Source: Paenibacillus sp. cl123
GTDB lineage: Bacteria; Bacillota; Bacilli; Paenibacillales; NBRC-103111
DNA length: 64,000 nt
Assembly (NCBI RefSeq): GCF_900101595.1
Contig: NZ_FMYY01000001.1
Span: forward strand, 566,585 to 630,584
Reading direction: 5' to 3'
Under the pieces are notes generated by a model. It was not told where the DNA came from, did no database searches, and saw only the letters and a program-made list of their open reading frames with translations. Position numbers and translations under genes: made by a program. Shown one piece after another: positions 53,020-62,505 of this stretch (positions are counted from its first letter, which is position 1; each line of letters begins with the position of its first letter).

Positions 53020-53140
53020 TCAGTCGCACTAGTCTCTTGACGCCTCTGGCGCGCCTAGTCGCACTCTGACAACAAAATACGCAAGTTAACGGAGGAGCCT
53101 GCCAAACGCGGGCTCTTTTTGCGTTTTTTTGGAAAAGATA
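53020..53140 (+). promoter_or_regulatory. mrp leader with terminator-like hairpin
   Basis: Between promoter and mrpA lie a GTCGCACTAG / CTAGTCGCACT repeat pair (about 53033 and 53054) and a GAGCCTGC-CAAAC-GCGGGCTC hairpin (about 53095-53115) followed by TTTTT and, after GCG, TTTTTTT. This arrangement resembles transcription attenuation. No known riboswitch class was recognised. Confidence 0.5.
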
Positions 53141-53174
53141 GTGCAAGAACCGACTTATAGAGAGGGTGAACCCG

Positions 53175-56099
53175 TTGTCTTTGCTGCATCTTGCTATTAT
53201 GCTTCCATTTTTGTATGCGGCGATCAGTCCGGTTTTGCTGAGGCCGCTGCGCCGCGTCCATGCCGGCTGGCTCGTCCTGCCTGTGCCCGCGCTGCTCTTC
53301 GCTTATTTCTTGACCGAGCTTCCGCTGATCAGCGGCGGGGGAGCCAGAGAGCATGCGGTTCCATGGATTCCTTCGATCGGGATACAATTCACCGTATACT
53401 TGGATGGCCTCAGCCTGCTGTTCGCTCTGCTGATCTGCGGGATCGGATCGCTGGTCGTGCTGTATTCGATCTTTTATCTGGATAAAGAGAGAGAGCCTCT
53501 GCACACCTTTTATCTGTACCTGCTGTTGTTTATGGGGGCGATGCTGGGGGTAGTGCTCTCGGACAATATGATCGTGCTGTACGGGTTCTGGGAGCTGACA
53601 AGTCTCTCCTCCTTCCTGCTGATCGCCTTCTGGCATTATCGGGAGAGATCCCGGTACGGTGCGCTGAAGTCGATGCTGATCACCGTGCTTGGCGGACTGG
53701 CGATGCTGGCCGGGTTCGTCATGCTGTATGTCATGAGCGGAACATTCAGCATAAGGGAAATTGTCCATAACGCCGATCAGCTGGCGGCTCACAATTTGTT
53801 TCTTCCGGCACTGGCGCTGATCCTGCTGGGAGCCTTCACCAAGTCGGCCCAATTTCCGTTTCACATCTGGCTGCCGGATGCGATGGAAGCTCCGACTCCG
53901 GTAAGCGCCTACCTGCATTCGGCTACGATGGTCAAGGCGGGCTTGTACCTGGTGGCCCGGCTCAGCCCGGTATTCGAGGGCCAGCCGCTCTGGTTCTGGG
54001 CCGTCTCGCTGACCGGACTGCTGACGCTGGTCTACGGATCTTTCCGGGCGCTGAAGCAAACCGATCTGAAGGCGATGCTGGCTTACTCCACGATCAGCCA
54101 GCTCGGACTTATTATGAGCCTGCTGGGTCTCGGCTCGGCCTCGGCTTTCTTCACGGGAGCGCCGGCTTCCTTGCTGTATGCCAAAGCCACGATGGCCGCG
54201 CTTTTCCATCTTATGAATCATGCAGTGTTCAAAGGAGCCTTGTTCATGGTCGTCGGCATCGTGGACCATGAGACGGGCACCCGCGATATCCGCAAGCTCG
54301 GCGGGCTTCTGACCGTCATGCCCGTCACCTTCTCGGCGGCGGTTATCGGAGCTTGCTCCATGGCCGGTTTGCCGCCTTTCGGGGGCTTTCTGTCGAAGGA
54401 GATGTTTTTTACGGCGATGCTGCAAATCTCGCAGCTGGATGTCCTGAACATAGGAGCATTAACCGTTCTGTTTCCCGTTGTCGCATGGCTGGCAAGCATT
54501 CTGACCTTCGGTTACAGCATGATCCTGCTGCTGCGAACCTTCACCGGCCGGTATAAGCCGGAGCAGCTGGCGAAGGCCCCGCACGAGGCTCCGCTCGGGA
54601 TGCTGATTTCTCCCGTCGTGCTTGCCTCGCTCGCCGTTGTATTCGGGTTATTCCCCAATCTGCTGTCCCAAACCTTGATCGGGCCGGGGATGGCTGCGAT
54701 TCATCCGGGGCTGCTGCTGCCGGGGGACAGGTTCGCCGTGTCGATCCAGATGTGGCACGGGTGGACGACGGAGCTGTATATGACGATCGGCGTCGTGATT
54801 ATCGGCAGCATCGTCTACAAGCTCCATCCCCGCTTCGGGATGCTGAACAGCCCGCTGTTTCGCAAGCCTTCCCTGAACCTGGCTTATGATCAGGGACTGA
54901 AGCTGCTGCATCGGGGCTCACGGCGTCTGACCGGCACCTACATGACCGGTTCGGTCCGGCATTATGCGATTTATGTATTCCTGTTTTTAATTCTTTCGCT
55001 GAGCTGGTCGCTGCTTCGCTCAGGCGCCTTGTCGTTTGACATGTCGGGCTTCGCGCCGGTTTCGGTATACGAAGCGCTGATCAATGGGGCGCTGATCGTA
55101 TCGGTTCTGGCGGTCCCTTTCGCGCGAACGCGGCTGACGGCTATTATATGGACGGGAACGGCCGGCTATATGGTAACGTTGTTCTTCGTTATCTTCCGCG
55201 CGCCTGACCTGGCTCTGACGCAGATGATTGTCGAGACCGTCTCTGTGGCGCTGTTCCTGCTCTGCTTCTACCATCTGCCGAAGCTGAAAAAAGAAGTCGT
55301 CAAGCTTCCGTTCAAGCTGACCAATGCGCTGATCTCAGTGGGCGTGGGCGTACTCGTGACGCTTATTGCCTTGAGCGCAAGCGGCAGCAGGCCGTTCGCG
55401 TCCATCTCGGATTATTTCCTGAAGTCGAGTTACGAGCTGGCGGGGGGCAAAAACGTCGTAAACGTCATTCTTGTAGACTTCCGGGGCTTCGATACGATGC
55501 TGGAGATTGTCGTGCTGGGCATCGCTTCCTACGGGATCTATGCATTGATCCGGCTGAAGCCTGCTGAGGAGGAAGAGCCGCTGTCCGCCGCCGTCCGGCA
55601 GACTTCTATTACGCTGCCCCAGGTACGGAAGGCGGAGCCCAAACCGGACGACAGCCGTCCCGCGGCGCAGCATCCGCGCAGCAATGACGTCATCTTGAGA
55701 ACGATCTCCAGAGTGGCTGTTTTCATCATTTTGACCTTCTCGCTCTATTTGTTCTTCGCAGGTCATAATCAGCCGGGAGGCGGGTTTATCGGAGCGCTGA
55801 TGACGGCCGCCGCGCTCATTTTGCTCGCCATCAGCCATGGCGCTGCGGCGATCCGCAGCATCATCCCTCTCGATTTCCGTCGGATGACGGCCATCGGCCT
55901 GCTGATCGCCGTGCTGACCGGAGCAGGCTCCTTCTTGTTCCGGGAGCCGTTCCTGACGCATGCTTTCGGGTATTTCGAGCTGCCGCTGCTCGGCAAAACG
56001 GAGCTGGCCACGGCCGTGCTGTTCGATCTCGGCGTCTACCTGACCGTCATAGGGATTACGATGACCATTATCTTCACCATCGGGAGTGATAAAGACTAA
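53175..56099 (+). CDS. mrpA: Na+/H+ antiporter subunit A fused to subunit B (MrpAB)
   Basis: 974 residues. The first ~800 match MrpA: complex I ND5-like antiporter helices with KSAQFPFHIWLPDAMEAPTP and a C-terminal MrpA domain. The last ~140 residues (from about ISRVAVFIILTFSLYLFFAG, HNQPGGGFIGAL) are a complete MrpB domain. B. subtilis has these as separate genes (801 and 143 residues). A TTG start behind GAGGGTGA is preferred over the GTG inside that site. It is the largest subunit of the Mrp complex, which exchanges Na+ for H+ at the membrane. Confidence 0.92.
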   Translation: MSLLHLAIMLPFLYAAISPVLLRPLRRVHAGWLVLPVPALLFAYFLTELPLISGGGAREHAVPWIPSIGIQFTVYLDGLSLLFALLICGIGSLVVLYSIFYLDKEREPLHTFYLYLLLFMGAMLGVVLSDNMIVLYGFWELTSLSSFLLIAFWHYRERSRYGALKSMLITVLGGLAMLAGFVMLYVMSGTFSIREIVHNADQLAAHNLFLPALALILLGAFTKSAQFPFHIWLPDAMEAPTPVSAYLHSATMVKAGLYLVARLSPVFEGQPLWFWAVSLTGLLTLVYGSFRALKQTDLKAMLAYSTISQLGLIMSLLGLGSASAFFTGAPASLLYAKATMAALFHLMNHAVFKGALFMVVGIVDHETGTRDIRKLGGLLTVMPVTFSAAVIGACSMAGLPPFGGFLSKEMFFTAMLQISQLDVLNIGALTVLFPVVAWLASILTFGYSMILLLRTFTGRYKPEQLAKAPHEAPLGMLISPVVLASLAVVFGLFPNLLSQTLIGPGMAAIHPGLLLPGDRFAVSIQMWHGWTTELYMTIGVVIIGSIVYKLHPRFGMLNSPLFRKPSLNLAYDQGLKLLHRGSRRLTGTYMTGSVRHYAIYVFLFLILSLSWSLLRSGALSFDMSGFAPVSVYEALINGALIVSVLAVPFARTRLTAIIWTGTAGYMVTLFFVIFRAPDLALTQMIVETVSVALFLLCFYHLPKLKKEVVKLPFKLTNALISVGVGVLVTLIALSASGSRPFASISDYFLKSSYELAGGKNVVNVILVDFRGFDTMLEIVVLGIASYGIYALIRLKPAEEEEPLSAAVRQTSITLPQVRKAEPKPDDSRPAAQHPRSNDVILRTISRVAVFIILTFSLYLFFAGHNQPGGGFIGALMTAAALILLAISHGAAAIRSIIPLDFRRMTAIGLLIAVLTGAGSFLFREPFLTHAFGYFELPLLGKTELATAVLFDLGVYLTVIGITMTIIFTIGSDKD

Positions 56100-56437
56100 T
56101 GGAGCTCTACATGTCCATATCCATCGGAGTGCTGTTTACGGTCGGGGTATACCTGATTCTCTCCAGAAGCCTGCTCCGCATCATCTTGGGAACCTCCCTG
56201 CTGACCCATGGCGTCCACCTGCTGCTGCTGACGATGTCCCGCCTGAAGACAGGAGCGCCTCCGCTCCTGGGAGAGCAGGCGCAGGCATACGTCGACCCGC
56301 TGCCGCAGGCGTTAATTTTAACCTCCATCGTCATCAGCTTCGGCGTTACGTCCTTTTTCTTCGTGCTGGCTTATAAGGCGTACCAGCGGCTGGGGACGGA
56401 CGATATGGAGCAGTTAAGGGGGCGGGAGGATGAATAA
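56099..56437 (+). CDS. mrpC: Na+/H+ antiporter subunit C
   Basis: 112 residues, three membrane helices, NuoK-like. The motif QAYVDPLPQALILTSIVISF is diagnostic of MrpC. It starts on the last base of the mrpA stop (TAATG) and overlaps mrpD by 8 bases. Confidence 0.95.
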   Translation: MELYMSISIGVLFTVGVYLILSRSLLRIILGTSLLTHGVHLLLLTMSRLKTGAPPLLGEQAQAYVDPLPQALILTSIVISFGVTSFFFVLAYKAYQRLGTDDMEQLRGREDE

Positions 56438-57920
56438 TCTGCTGGTGCTTCCGCTGCTGATTCCTCTGGGGACGGCTATTTTGCTCTTATTCCTGAACCG
56501 ACGTGTCTCCGCTCAGCGCTGGGTGAGCATGACCGGCCTGCTCGGGACCGCCGCGTCCTCCTGCCTGATCGTGTCCCAAGTGCACAGCCAAGGGATTCAA
56601 GTGCTGCGCATGGGCGGCTGGCTTCCTCCGTACGGCATCGTGTTTGTCGCCGATATGCTCGGCGCGCTGCTTGTGCTTACGACCTCTGTCGTAGGAGCCG
56701 CCTGCTTATGGTATGCGTTCGGCACGATCGGGAGCGAGCGGGAGAAGCATTATTTTTACCCGCTCACCCAATTCCTGCTGGCGGGCATCAACGGTTCCTT
56801 TCTCACCGGCGACCTGTTTAATCTGTTCGTCTGCTTCGAGGTGCTGCTGATCGCTTCTTACGCCCTGATCGTGCTGGGAGGAACGAGAAGACAGCTGCGC
56901 GAGACGTTGAAATACATGCTGATCAATATATTGTCCTCCACATTGTTTGTAGCGGCTGTGGCCTATCTGTACGGAGTCGTAGGCACGCTGAACATGGCGG
57001 ATCTGTCTCATAAGGTGGCGGAGGTAGGCCAATACGGGATTCTTCAGGTGATCGCGGTATTGTTCCTGATCGTATTCTCCTTAAAATCGGGATTGTTCCT
57101 GTTCTTCTGGCTGCCCGGCTCGTACGCCGCCCCTCCGCCGGCTGTAGCCGCTTTATTCGCCGCACTTCTGACGAAGGTCGGCGTCTATGCGCTGCTTCGT
57201 ACCTCCACGCTGCTGTTTGTGGCGGAGCCGGTCGCCATCCAGGGCTGGATTCATGGCCTGGCAGCCGTCACTATGGTTCTGGGCTCCCTGGGGGCGGTCG
57301 CTTATCGGGATATCCGGCTTATTCTGAACTACAATGTAGTCGTCAGCGTGGGGTTCATAGCGCTGGGGCTTGCCGTCTCTTCGCGGGAAGCGCTGGACGG
57401 GGCGGTATTTTACTTGATTCACGACATGGTGGCGAAGGCGCTGCTCTTTATATTGGGCGGCTGGATTGCCGGGACGGCAGGGACTTATGACATTAAGGAG
57501 ATGGGCGGACTGATGAAGCGGTATCCGCTGCAGGGCTGGCTGTTCTTCGCGGCTGTGCTCGCTATCGCAGGCATCCCGCCGTTCAGCGGCTTCGCCGGCA
57601 AGCTTCTGCTGATCCAGGGCGGTCTGCGCGAAGGATATTACGGCCTCACAGCCGTTGCGCTTGCCAGCAGTTTAATCGTGCTCTATTCCCTGATCCGGGT
57701 ATTTATGCATGCGTTCTGGGGAGAAAGAAAGCCTCTGCCGCCGATGCCGAATACTCGGCCGGTGAGCCGTATGACTGTGGTGCTGCCGGCAGCCGGACTT
57801 GGACTTCTTGTCATAGGGATGGGGCTCGGTTCGGAGTTTGTATACCGGCTGGTCGCCGAAGCAGGTCAGACGCTGGCAGATTCTGCAGCTTATATCGATG
57901 CCGTATTACGGAAGGAGTAG
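56430..57920 (+). CDS. mrpD: Na+/H+ antiporter subunit D
   Basis: 496 residues, about fourteen helices, NuoM/N-like. NLFVCFEVLLIASYALIVLG holds the membrane Glu, and KSGLFLFFWLPGSYAAPPPA the channel Lys. GIPPFSGFAGKLLLIQGG lies in the C-terminal half. It is a second proton-channel subunit of the complex. Confidence 0.95.
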   Translation: MNNLLVLPLLIPLGTAILLLFLNRRVSAQRWVSMTGLLGTAASSCLIVSQVHSQGIQVLRMGGWLPPYGIVFVADMLGALLVLTTSVVGAACLWYAFGTIGSEREKHYFYPLTQFLLAGINGSFLTGDLFNLFVCFEVLLIASYALIVLGGTRRQLRETLKYMLINILSSTLFVAAVAYLYGVVGTLNMADLSHKVAEVGQYGILQVIAVLFLIVFSLKSGLFLFFWLPGSYAAPPPAVAALFAALLTKVGVYALLRTSTLLFVAEPVAIQGWIHGLAAVTMVLGSLGAVAYRDIRLILNYNVVVSVGFIALGLAVSSREALDGAVFYLIHDMVAKALLFILGGWIAGTAGTYDIKEMGGLMKRYPLQGWLFFAAVLAIAGIPPFSGFAGKLLLIQGGLREGYYGLTAVALASSLIVLYSLIRVFMHAFWGERKPLPPMPNTRPVSRMTVVLPAAGLGLLVIGMGLGSEFVYRLVAEAGQTLADSAAYIDAVLRKE

Positions 57921-57925
57921 CTGAG

Positions 57926-58405
57926 ATGGCCTTGCAACTATTGCTGAATCTGATGATCGCCGCCGTCTGGATGTTTCTCCAGAATGAATGGTCCGCCGCG
58001 CAGTTCATAGTCGGCTTTCTTGTCGGAGCCGGCTGCATCGGCTTGCTTCGCCGGTTCTGGCCTCATGATTTTTACCTGAGAAGGCTGTGGGCGGTCTTAA
58101 AGCTGCTTGCGCTGTTCGCCAAGGAGCTGATCGCCTCAAGCATCGCCGTCAGCCTGCAGCTGCTGCGTCCGAAGCTTGCCATCCGGCCGGGAATTTTCGC
58201 CTATAAGACGGAGCTCAAATCCGACTGGGAGATCACTGTGCTTTCCTGCCTCATCTGTCTGACACCGGGCACGCTGACTTTGGACGTCTCTCCGGACGGC
58301 CAAACCTTGTATATTCATGCGCTGGATATCGAAGATTCGGAGCAGCTGTCCGGGCAAATTAAAGAAACGTTCGAACAAGCCATCATGGAGGTGACCCGGT
58401 CATGA
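57926..58405 (+). CDS. mrpE: Na+/H+ antiporter subunit E
   Basis: 159 residues, two to three N-terminal membrane helices and a cytoplasmic C-terminus with LTPGTLTLDVSPDGQTLYIH, the MrpE hallmark. It overlaps mrpF by ATGA. Confidence 0.95.
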   Translation: MALQLLLNLMIAAVWMFLQNEWSAAQFIVGFLVGAGCIGLLRRFWPHDFYLRRLWAVLKLLALFAKELIASSIAVSLQLLRPKLAIRPGIFAYKTELKSDWEITVLSCLICLTPGTLTLDVSPDGQTLYIHALDIEDSEQLSGQIKETFEQAIMEVTRS

Positions 58406-58671
58406 TTTCTTATTTTATTATCCTGGCGCTGGGTATTCTGGCGCTCTCGATTCTGGGCTGTATGTACCGGCTGCTCAAAGGCCCAACGATTCCCGATCGC
58501 ATTATCGCCCTCGATACAATCGGGGTCATGCTGCTCGCTATGATGACGCTGCTTTGCGTTTTGTTCAGGACGACCGCTTATTTTGACATCGTGCTGCTGA
58601 TCGGCATTTTAACCTTTATCGGGACTACGGCATTCGCCCGTTATATCGAGAGGGGGGACATTCTTGAATAA
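58402..58671 (+). CDS. mrpF: Na+/H+ antiporter subunit F
   Basis: 89 residues, three membrane helices. The MrpF motif GPTIPDRIIALDTIGVMLLA is intact. It overlaps mrpE and mrpG. Confidence 0.95.
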   Translation: MISYFIILALGILALSILGCMYRLLKGPTIPDRIIALDTIGVMLLAMMTLLCVLFRTTAYFDIVLLIGILTFIGTTAFARYIERGDILE

Positions 58672-59041
58672 GGAATGGCTTGAACTGGCGGGAGAGGTGC
58701 TGATCGGTACTCTGATCGTGGCTGGAGCGTTGATCAGCGCTCTCAGCGCATGGGGATTAATCCGGCTGCCCGACGTTTATACAAGATCGCATGCCGCGGC
58801 CAAAAGCGCAACTCTTGGCGTTCTGCTCGTACTGGCCGGCGCTTTCTTCTACTTCATGCTGGTGCTGGAGCATGTCAGCGCCAAGCTGCTGCTTGGCATC
58901 GTCTTCGTCTTCCTGACGTCGCCGGTGGCCGGCCATTTAACCGGCAGAGCCGCTTACCGCTCGGGCGTCCCGCTTTGGAAGCGGAGCGTGCAGGATGATC
59001 TTAATCCTTCGGCCAAGCGGGAGAAATCAGGCGGCTCCTGA
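58664..59041 (+). CDS. mrpG: Na+/H+ antiporter subunit G
   Basis: 125 residues, three membrane helices. The motif LIRLPDVYTRSHAAAKSATL is diagnostic of MrpG. A TTG start is used, overlapping mrpF by 8 bases behind GAGGGGG. It completes the Mrp set (AB, C, D, E, F, G). Confidence 0.95.
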   Translation: MNKEWLELAGEVLIGTLIVAGALISALSAWGLIRLPDVYTRSHAAAKSATLGVLLVLAGAFFYFMLVLEHVSAKLLLGIVFVFLTSPVAGHLTGRAAYRSGVPLWKRSVQDDLNPSAKREKSGGS

Positions 59042-59066
59042 GGGCCGGGGAGAGGAGGGCGGAGGC

Positions 59067-59372
59067 ATGCAGGAAAGCCGACTTATCGCTGAGCATCCGT
59101 ATTACAAGGCGGTCAGAACGATATCTTCAACTTGCCAGACGACAGAGAGGGAGCTTCGCGTGCTGCGCCTGTTTGCGACGAGGATTACGACCCGCTTCCG
59201 TGAATTCCCGCTCGGGCATGTGTATGATATGTCCTATCGCCGATTGGGAGGCGAAGAGGGGATTTTGTACCTCCATACCCGGCAGGGGGTATATCCGTTC
59301 AACGTGAGCGCCGATCCCGGCGCGTTTATCGCCGCCTTCAAGCGGCTGCGGAGCGAGCGGGGGAGTGAGTAA
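59067..59372 (+). CDS. Hypothetical protein after mrpG
   Basis: 101 residues, soluble. The start ATG follows GAGGAGGG by 7 bases; the frame is open upstream into mrpG. The second half looks like a small beta-rich PH-like module (GHVYDMSYRRLGGEEGILYL, QGVYPFNVSADPGAFI). No family was recognised. Its 25-base distance from mrpG suggests co-transcription. Confidence 0.7.
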   Translation: MQESRLIAEHPYYKAVRTISSTCQTTERELRVLRLFATRITTRFREFPLGHVYDMSYRRLGGEEGILYLHTRQGVYPFNVSADPGAFIAAFKRLRSERGSE

Positions 59373-59557
59373 ACAAGGCAAGGGCTCTCGTATTAACTAA
59401 TTCAACTCTTTTATTTGAACATATGGTATAAATAGTTTTAATATTTATTTTTGATGGTGTCGATCCGAGAATTTATCTGGTTAGAATTAGGATCGATTAG
59501 TGGAGCAGGTAGAAGAGGCGTTAAACGAGAATTAAGCTGGAGAGGAGCTTTCCCAAC

Positions 59558-61153
59558 ATGACGGAAGACAATTCAGGCATTCGGCTGCGATCGATTGCGA
59601 TTTCAACGAAGAAAACCACCCTACGTCTGGACGAAGCCGCATGGATTTTTGTCAGCGGCACGATGAGCGACGGCACGGAAGCGAATTTTACCGATACGGT
59701 TATCACCTATGCGTGCAGCGATCCGGATGTGTTGTCTACGGTAGCGAGGATGGGGGCGGGCGCCTATGTGCGAGCCGGCACACGGACGGACGGCACGGCG
59801 ACTGTCACGGTGAAAGCTGTGACAGCCGATGGAAGCACTGTTACGGATTCGGTTGTTTTCACCGTTATCCCTGCTCCTGCGGTGCCCTTTATTCACCCGT
59901 ACCACCAAACCTTGACAATGAAGATCACCTCCTGCGAATCGGACGGCACGGTACGGAGCACCTTCGAGCAAAGCCTGGAGGTGATCAAGAAGCTGGATCA
60001 CTTGACCAGGGGCATGCCCAAAATCATCTATTTGGTAGGCTGGCAATACGATGGCCATGACACAGGTTTTCCCGCCTGGGACATCGTGAATCCGAAGCTG
60101 AAGCGGGCGCAGGACGCGACTGCGGCGGACAGTTTGCGATGGCTGATGAACGAAGCGTTCCGGTATCATACGGTCGTCAGCCTCCATATCAACATGCTGG
60201 ATATTAAGCCGTCGAGTCCGATGTGGAGCGCCTACCTGGAGCATGATCTGATCGCCAAAAATGTAGACGGCACGCCGAAAACGTATCTGTGGGGTACCCC
60301 GATCAGCTATACCCGGGAGTGGAATAAAGGCTTCACCCAGCTGCGGATCGACCAGCTTCTTGAGCTGCTGCCGCTGCAGAGGGCCGGCACGGTCCATATC
60401 GATGCTTTCCATCAGCTCATCCCCCGGCTGGAGCAGGAGACAATCAGCCCTTATCATGGGATCACTCTGGAAGAAGAAGCCGAAACGCAGAAAAAAATAT
60501 TCCGCTATTGGAGGGAGCGGGGAGTGGACGTTACTTCGGAATTCGACAGCAAATTCCGTATCGATCCTTTCCTTGGCCTGCAGCCGCTGGCCTGGCATTT
60601 CGGGCAGCTGGACCCTATGAAGGTGCCGGCCTCCTTATATGTCGGCGGCGAAGGCGGGGATCAGCGCTTCGGCGTGTCCATGCTTGGCCAGAAGCTCATT
60701 CAGGCGGACCCGATTGAGCTGCGTGGGTTTCTGGACGAGTTTTGCCGCAAGACCCTGCTCTGGTATTACCTTAACCGCCTGGAACGGTTATCCGATGCAG
60801 ACGGCATCGTGACGTTCTCCGAAGGCGTTATCAGCTACCTGGACCAAGGCAAGCCGGTCGTTAAGCAGGGGGAGCGGGTGCTGAGGGACGGAGGCGATCT
60901 GTTCGTCCCGGCGCAGTGGCTGGAGCAGGAGCATGCGGAAATCATCGCTTACAGCCGGCAGGGCTATGAGGATCGCGTGTGGAAGATGCCCGAGACGTGG
61001 CGGGATGTGGAAGCGGCGGACGTTTATACGATCACGCCAAGCGGCTTGACTGCCTATGCGCAGGCGCTGCCCGTGCAGAACGGGGAGATTGCCTTGCGTT
61101 TGCAGGCGGGCCAGGCGGTGTCCGTTGTTCCGGCGGGTACGACAGTTCGGTAA
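59558..61153 (+). CDS. GH101-like glycoside hydrolase with N-terminal Ig-like domain
   Basis: 531 residues, no signal peptide. Residues about 8-108 form a Big_2/Ig-like sandwich (TMSDGTEANFTDTVITY; RTDGTATVTVKA). The rest is a barrel with IIYLVGWQYDGHDTGFPAWD near residue 155 and TVHIDAFHQLI near residue 282. This is like endo-alpha-N-acetylgalactosaminidases (GH101), where an Asp in such a motif is the nucleophile. The domain is much shorter than secreted GH101 enzymes. An intracellular glycosidase with an Ig-like domain is odd. An AGGAG site lies 9 bases before the ATG. Confidence 0.72.
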   Translation: MTEDNSGIRLRSIAISTKKTTLRLDEAAWIFVSGTMSDGTEANFTDTVITYACSDPDVLSTVARMGAGAYVRAGTRTDGTATVTVKAVTADGSTVTDSVVFTVIPAPAVPFIHPYHQTLTMKITSCESDGTVRSTFEQSLEVIKKLDHLTRGMPKIIYLVGWQYDGHDTGFPAWDIVNPKLKRAQDATAADSLRWLMNEAFRYHTVVSLHINMLDIKPSSPMWSAYLEHDLIAKNVDGTPKTYLWGTPISYTREWNKGFTQLRIDQLLELLPLQRAGTVHIDAFHQLIPRLEQETISPYHGITLEEEAETQKKIFRYWRERGVDVTSEFDSKFRIDPFLGLQPLAWHFGQLDPMKVPASLYVGGEGGDQRFGVSMLGQKLIQADPIELRGFLDEFCRKTLLWYYLNRLERLSDADGIVTFSEGVISYLDQGKPVVKQGERVLRDGGDLFVPAQWLEQEHAEIIAYSRQGYEDRVWKMPETWRDVEAADVYTITPSGLTAYAQALPVQNGEIALRLQAGQAVSVVPAGTTVR

Positions 61154-61209
61154 CACAGAGGGACATGCTTGCAGGGGATACCCGTCTCATGAAAACAAAT
61201 CATAAGCTG

Positions 61210-61244
61210 CCACAATGCGGTCACCGTCGTATTGTGGTTTTTTT
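61210..61244 (+). terminator. Rho-independent terminator after the GH101-like gene
   Basis: CCACAAT and ATTGTGG (61210-61216 / 61231-61237) followed by seven T. Confidence 0.85.
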
Positions 61245-61335
61245 GCGGGGAACCGGGCTTGCCATGGAATTTCTTGCCCGCTTATAATAGGGACGATACC
61301 AGCAAGCTACTTACGATAGAAGGGTGAATTCCGGC

Positions 61336-62310
61336 ATGCAAACTATTGAATTAACCGAAGCTTGGCTTCGGGGGGCCGTCTCCGTAGAAGCGAATGAGGC
61401 GGGACTTCGTCCTTGGCGTCTGCCTCATCATCAGCTTGACTTGTTTTTTCCTGAGTTGGTTGATAAGGCGGGAGAAGCGGCAGGCGTTCGAGTTGCTTTT
61501 GCAAGCGATTCCGCTACCGTAGAGCTGCAGGTCACCGCAGCGGATCAAGACCGGCAGTTTGATCTTGTGATTGACGATGAGTTCGTCAGTACCGGCACGC
61601 TGGCAGCGGGGGAAGAGCGCTGTTTATTTACAGGCTTGCCTGCCCGTATGAAGCGGGTTGAGCTGTATTTGTCGCAGCAAGCCGCCGTCACGGTGAAAGC
61701 GCTGAAGATCGACGATGGGGCATCGGCCTCTCCCTTGCCGAACGACCGGCCGCGATGGGTCACGTACGGCAGCTCCATCACCCAATGCGTCGCAGCCGAA
61801 AGCCCGGCTCAAACCTGGCCGGCGATCGTAGCCCGCAGCAAAGGCTGGGATTTGACATGCATGGGCTACGGGGGACAATGTCATCTGGAGCCGATGGTTG
61901 CCCGCGTCATCCGCGACCTTCCTGCCGACCTCATCTCTATGTGTCTCGGCATTAATGTCATGGGCCGAGGCAGCTTGAATATCCGGACGTTCCGTTCGGC
62001 CGTCATCGGGATGGTGTCGATCATTCGGGAGAAGCATCCGAACACGCCGCTGTTCTTGATCTCTCCGATCTATTGTCCACACAGGGAAACGGATGAAAAT
62101 ACGGCAGGGATGAATTTGGTTACGATGAGGGACGAAATCCGGGAAGCGGTCCGGGTTCTGACTTCGTACGGGGACGAGCATCTTACCTATGTAGACGGCT
62201 TGGAAGTCTTCGGACAAGCCTTCGCGGATAAGCTGCCGGACAACCTGCATCCGAACGCCGAAGGCTATAAAATAATGGCTGATCGCATGCTGAACCAAAT
62301 AACGTTATAG
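61336..62310 (+). CDS. SGNH-family hydrolase with N-terminal beta domain
   Basis: 324 residues. An N-terminal beta-sandwich of about 130 residues precedes the SGNH domain: TYGSSITQC (block I Ser), GYGGQCHLEP (block II), LGINVMGRG (block III Asn) and DNLHPNAEGYKIM (Asp-x-x-His). This matches the GDSL-like esterases that pair a GxDLY-type domain with SGNH. The ATG follows AGAAGGGTGA by 8 bases. No signal peptide. It may deacylate a sugar imported by the neighbouring transporter (inference). Confidence 0.85.
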   Translation: MQTIELTEAWLRGAVSVEANEAGLRPWRLPHHQLDLFFPELVDKAGEAAGVRVAFASDSATVELQVTAADQDRQFDLVIDDEFVSTGTLAAGEERCLFTGLPARMKRVELYLSQQAAVTVKALKIDDGASASPLPNDRPRWVTYGSSITQCVAAESPAQTWPAIVARSKGWDLTCMGYGGQCHLEPMVARVIRDLPADLISMCLGINVMGRGSLNIRTFRSAVIGMVSIIREKHPNTPLFLISPIYCPHRETDENTAGMNLVTMRDEIREAVRVLTSYGDEHLTYVDGLEVFGQAFADKLPDNLHPNAEGYKIMADRMLNQITL

Positions 62311-62318
62311 CTTGCAGG

Positions 62319-62366
62319 AGCCCTTGCTCCCCGGATGGTTGAATCCAGGGGGTGAGGGCTTTTTTC
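62319..62366 (+). terminator. Rho-independent terminator
   Basis: AGCCCT...CCC pairs with GGG...AGGGCT, followed by six T, 9 bases after the SGNH stop. Confidence 0.75.
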
Positions 62367-62505
62367 TTAAACAGAAAAAGTCATGTCGGCGCAAATCAGC
62401 ATAATGCCTGCACTAACGTATTGCGCTATGCTTAAGGAGGTTTAGAAGACAAACTGTTCAAGGAACAGATTCGTTTAGTAAAAAGAGATACGGGGAGGTT
62501 AGCGC

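Noticed and set aside
53055-54425. 456-codon open frame on the minus strand
   Set aside because: It lies inside mrpA, is rich in Gln, Arg and His as expected for the shadow of a GC-rich gene, and has no ribosome site or recognisable domain.
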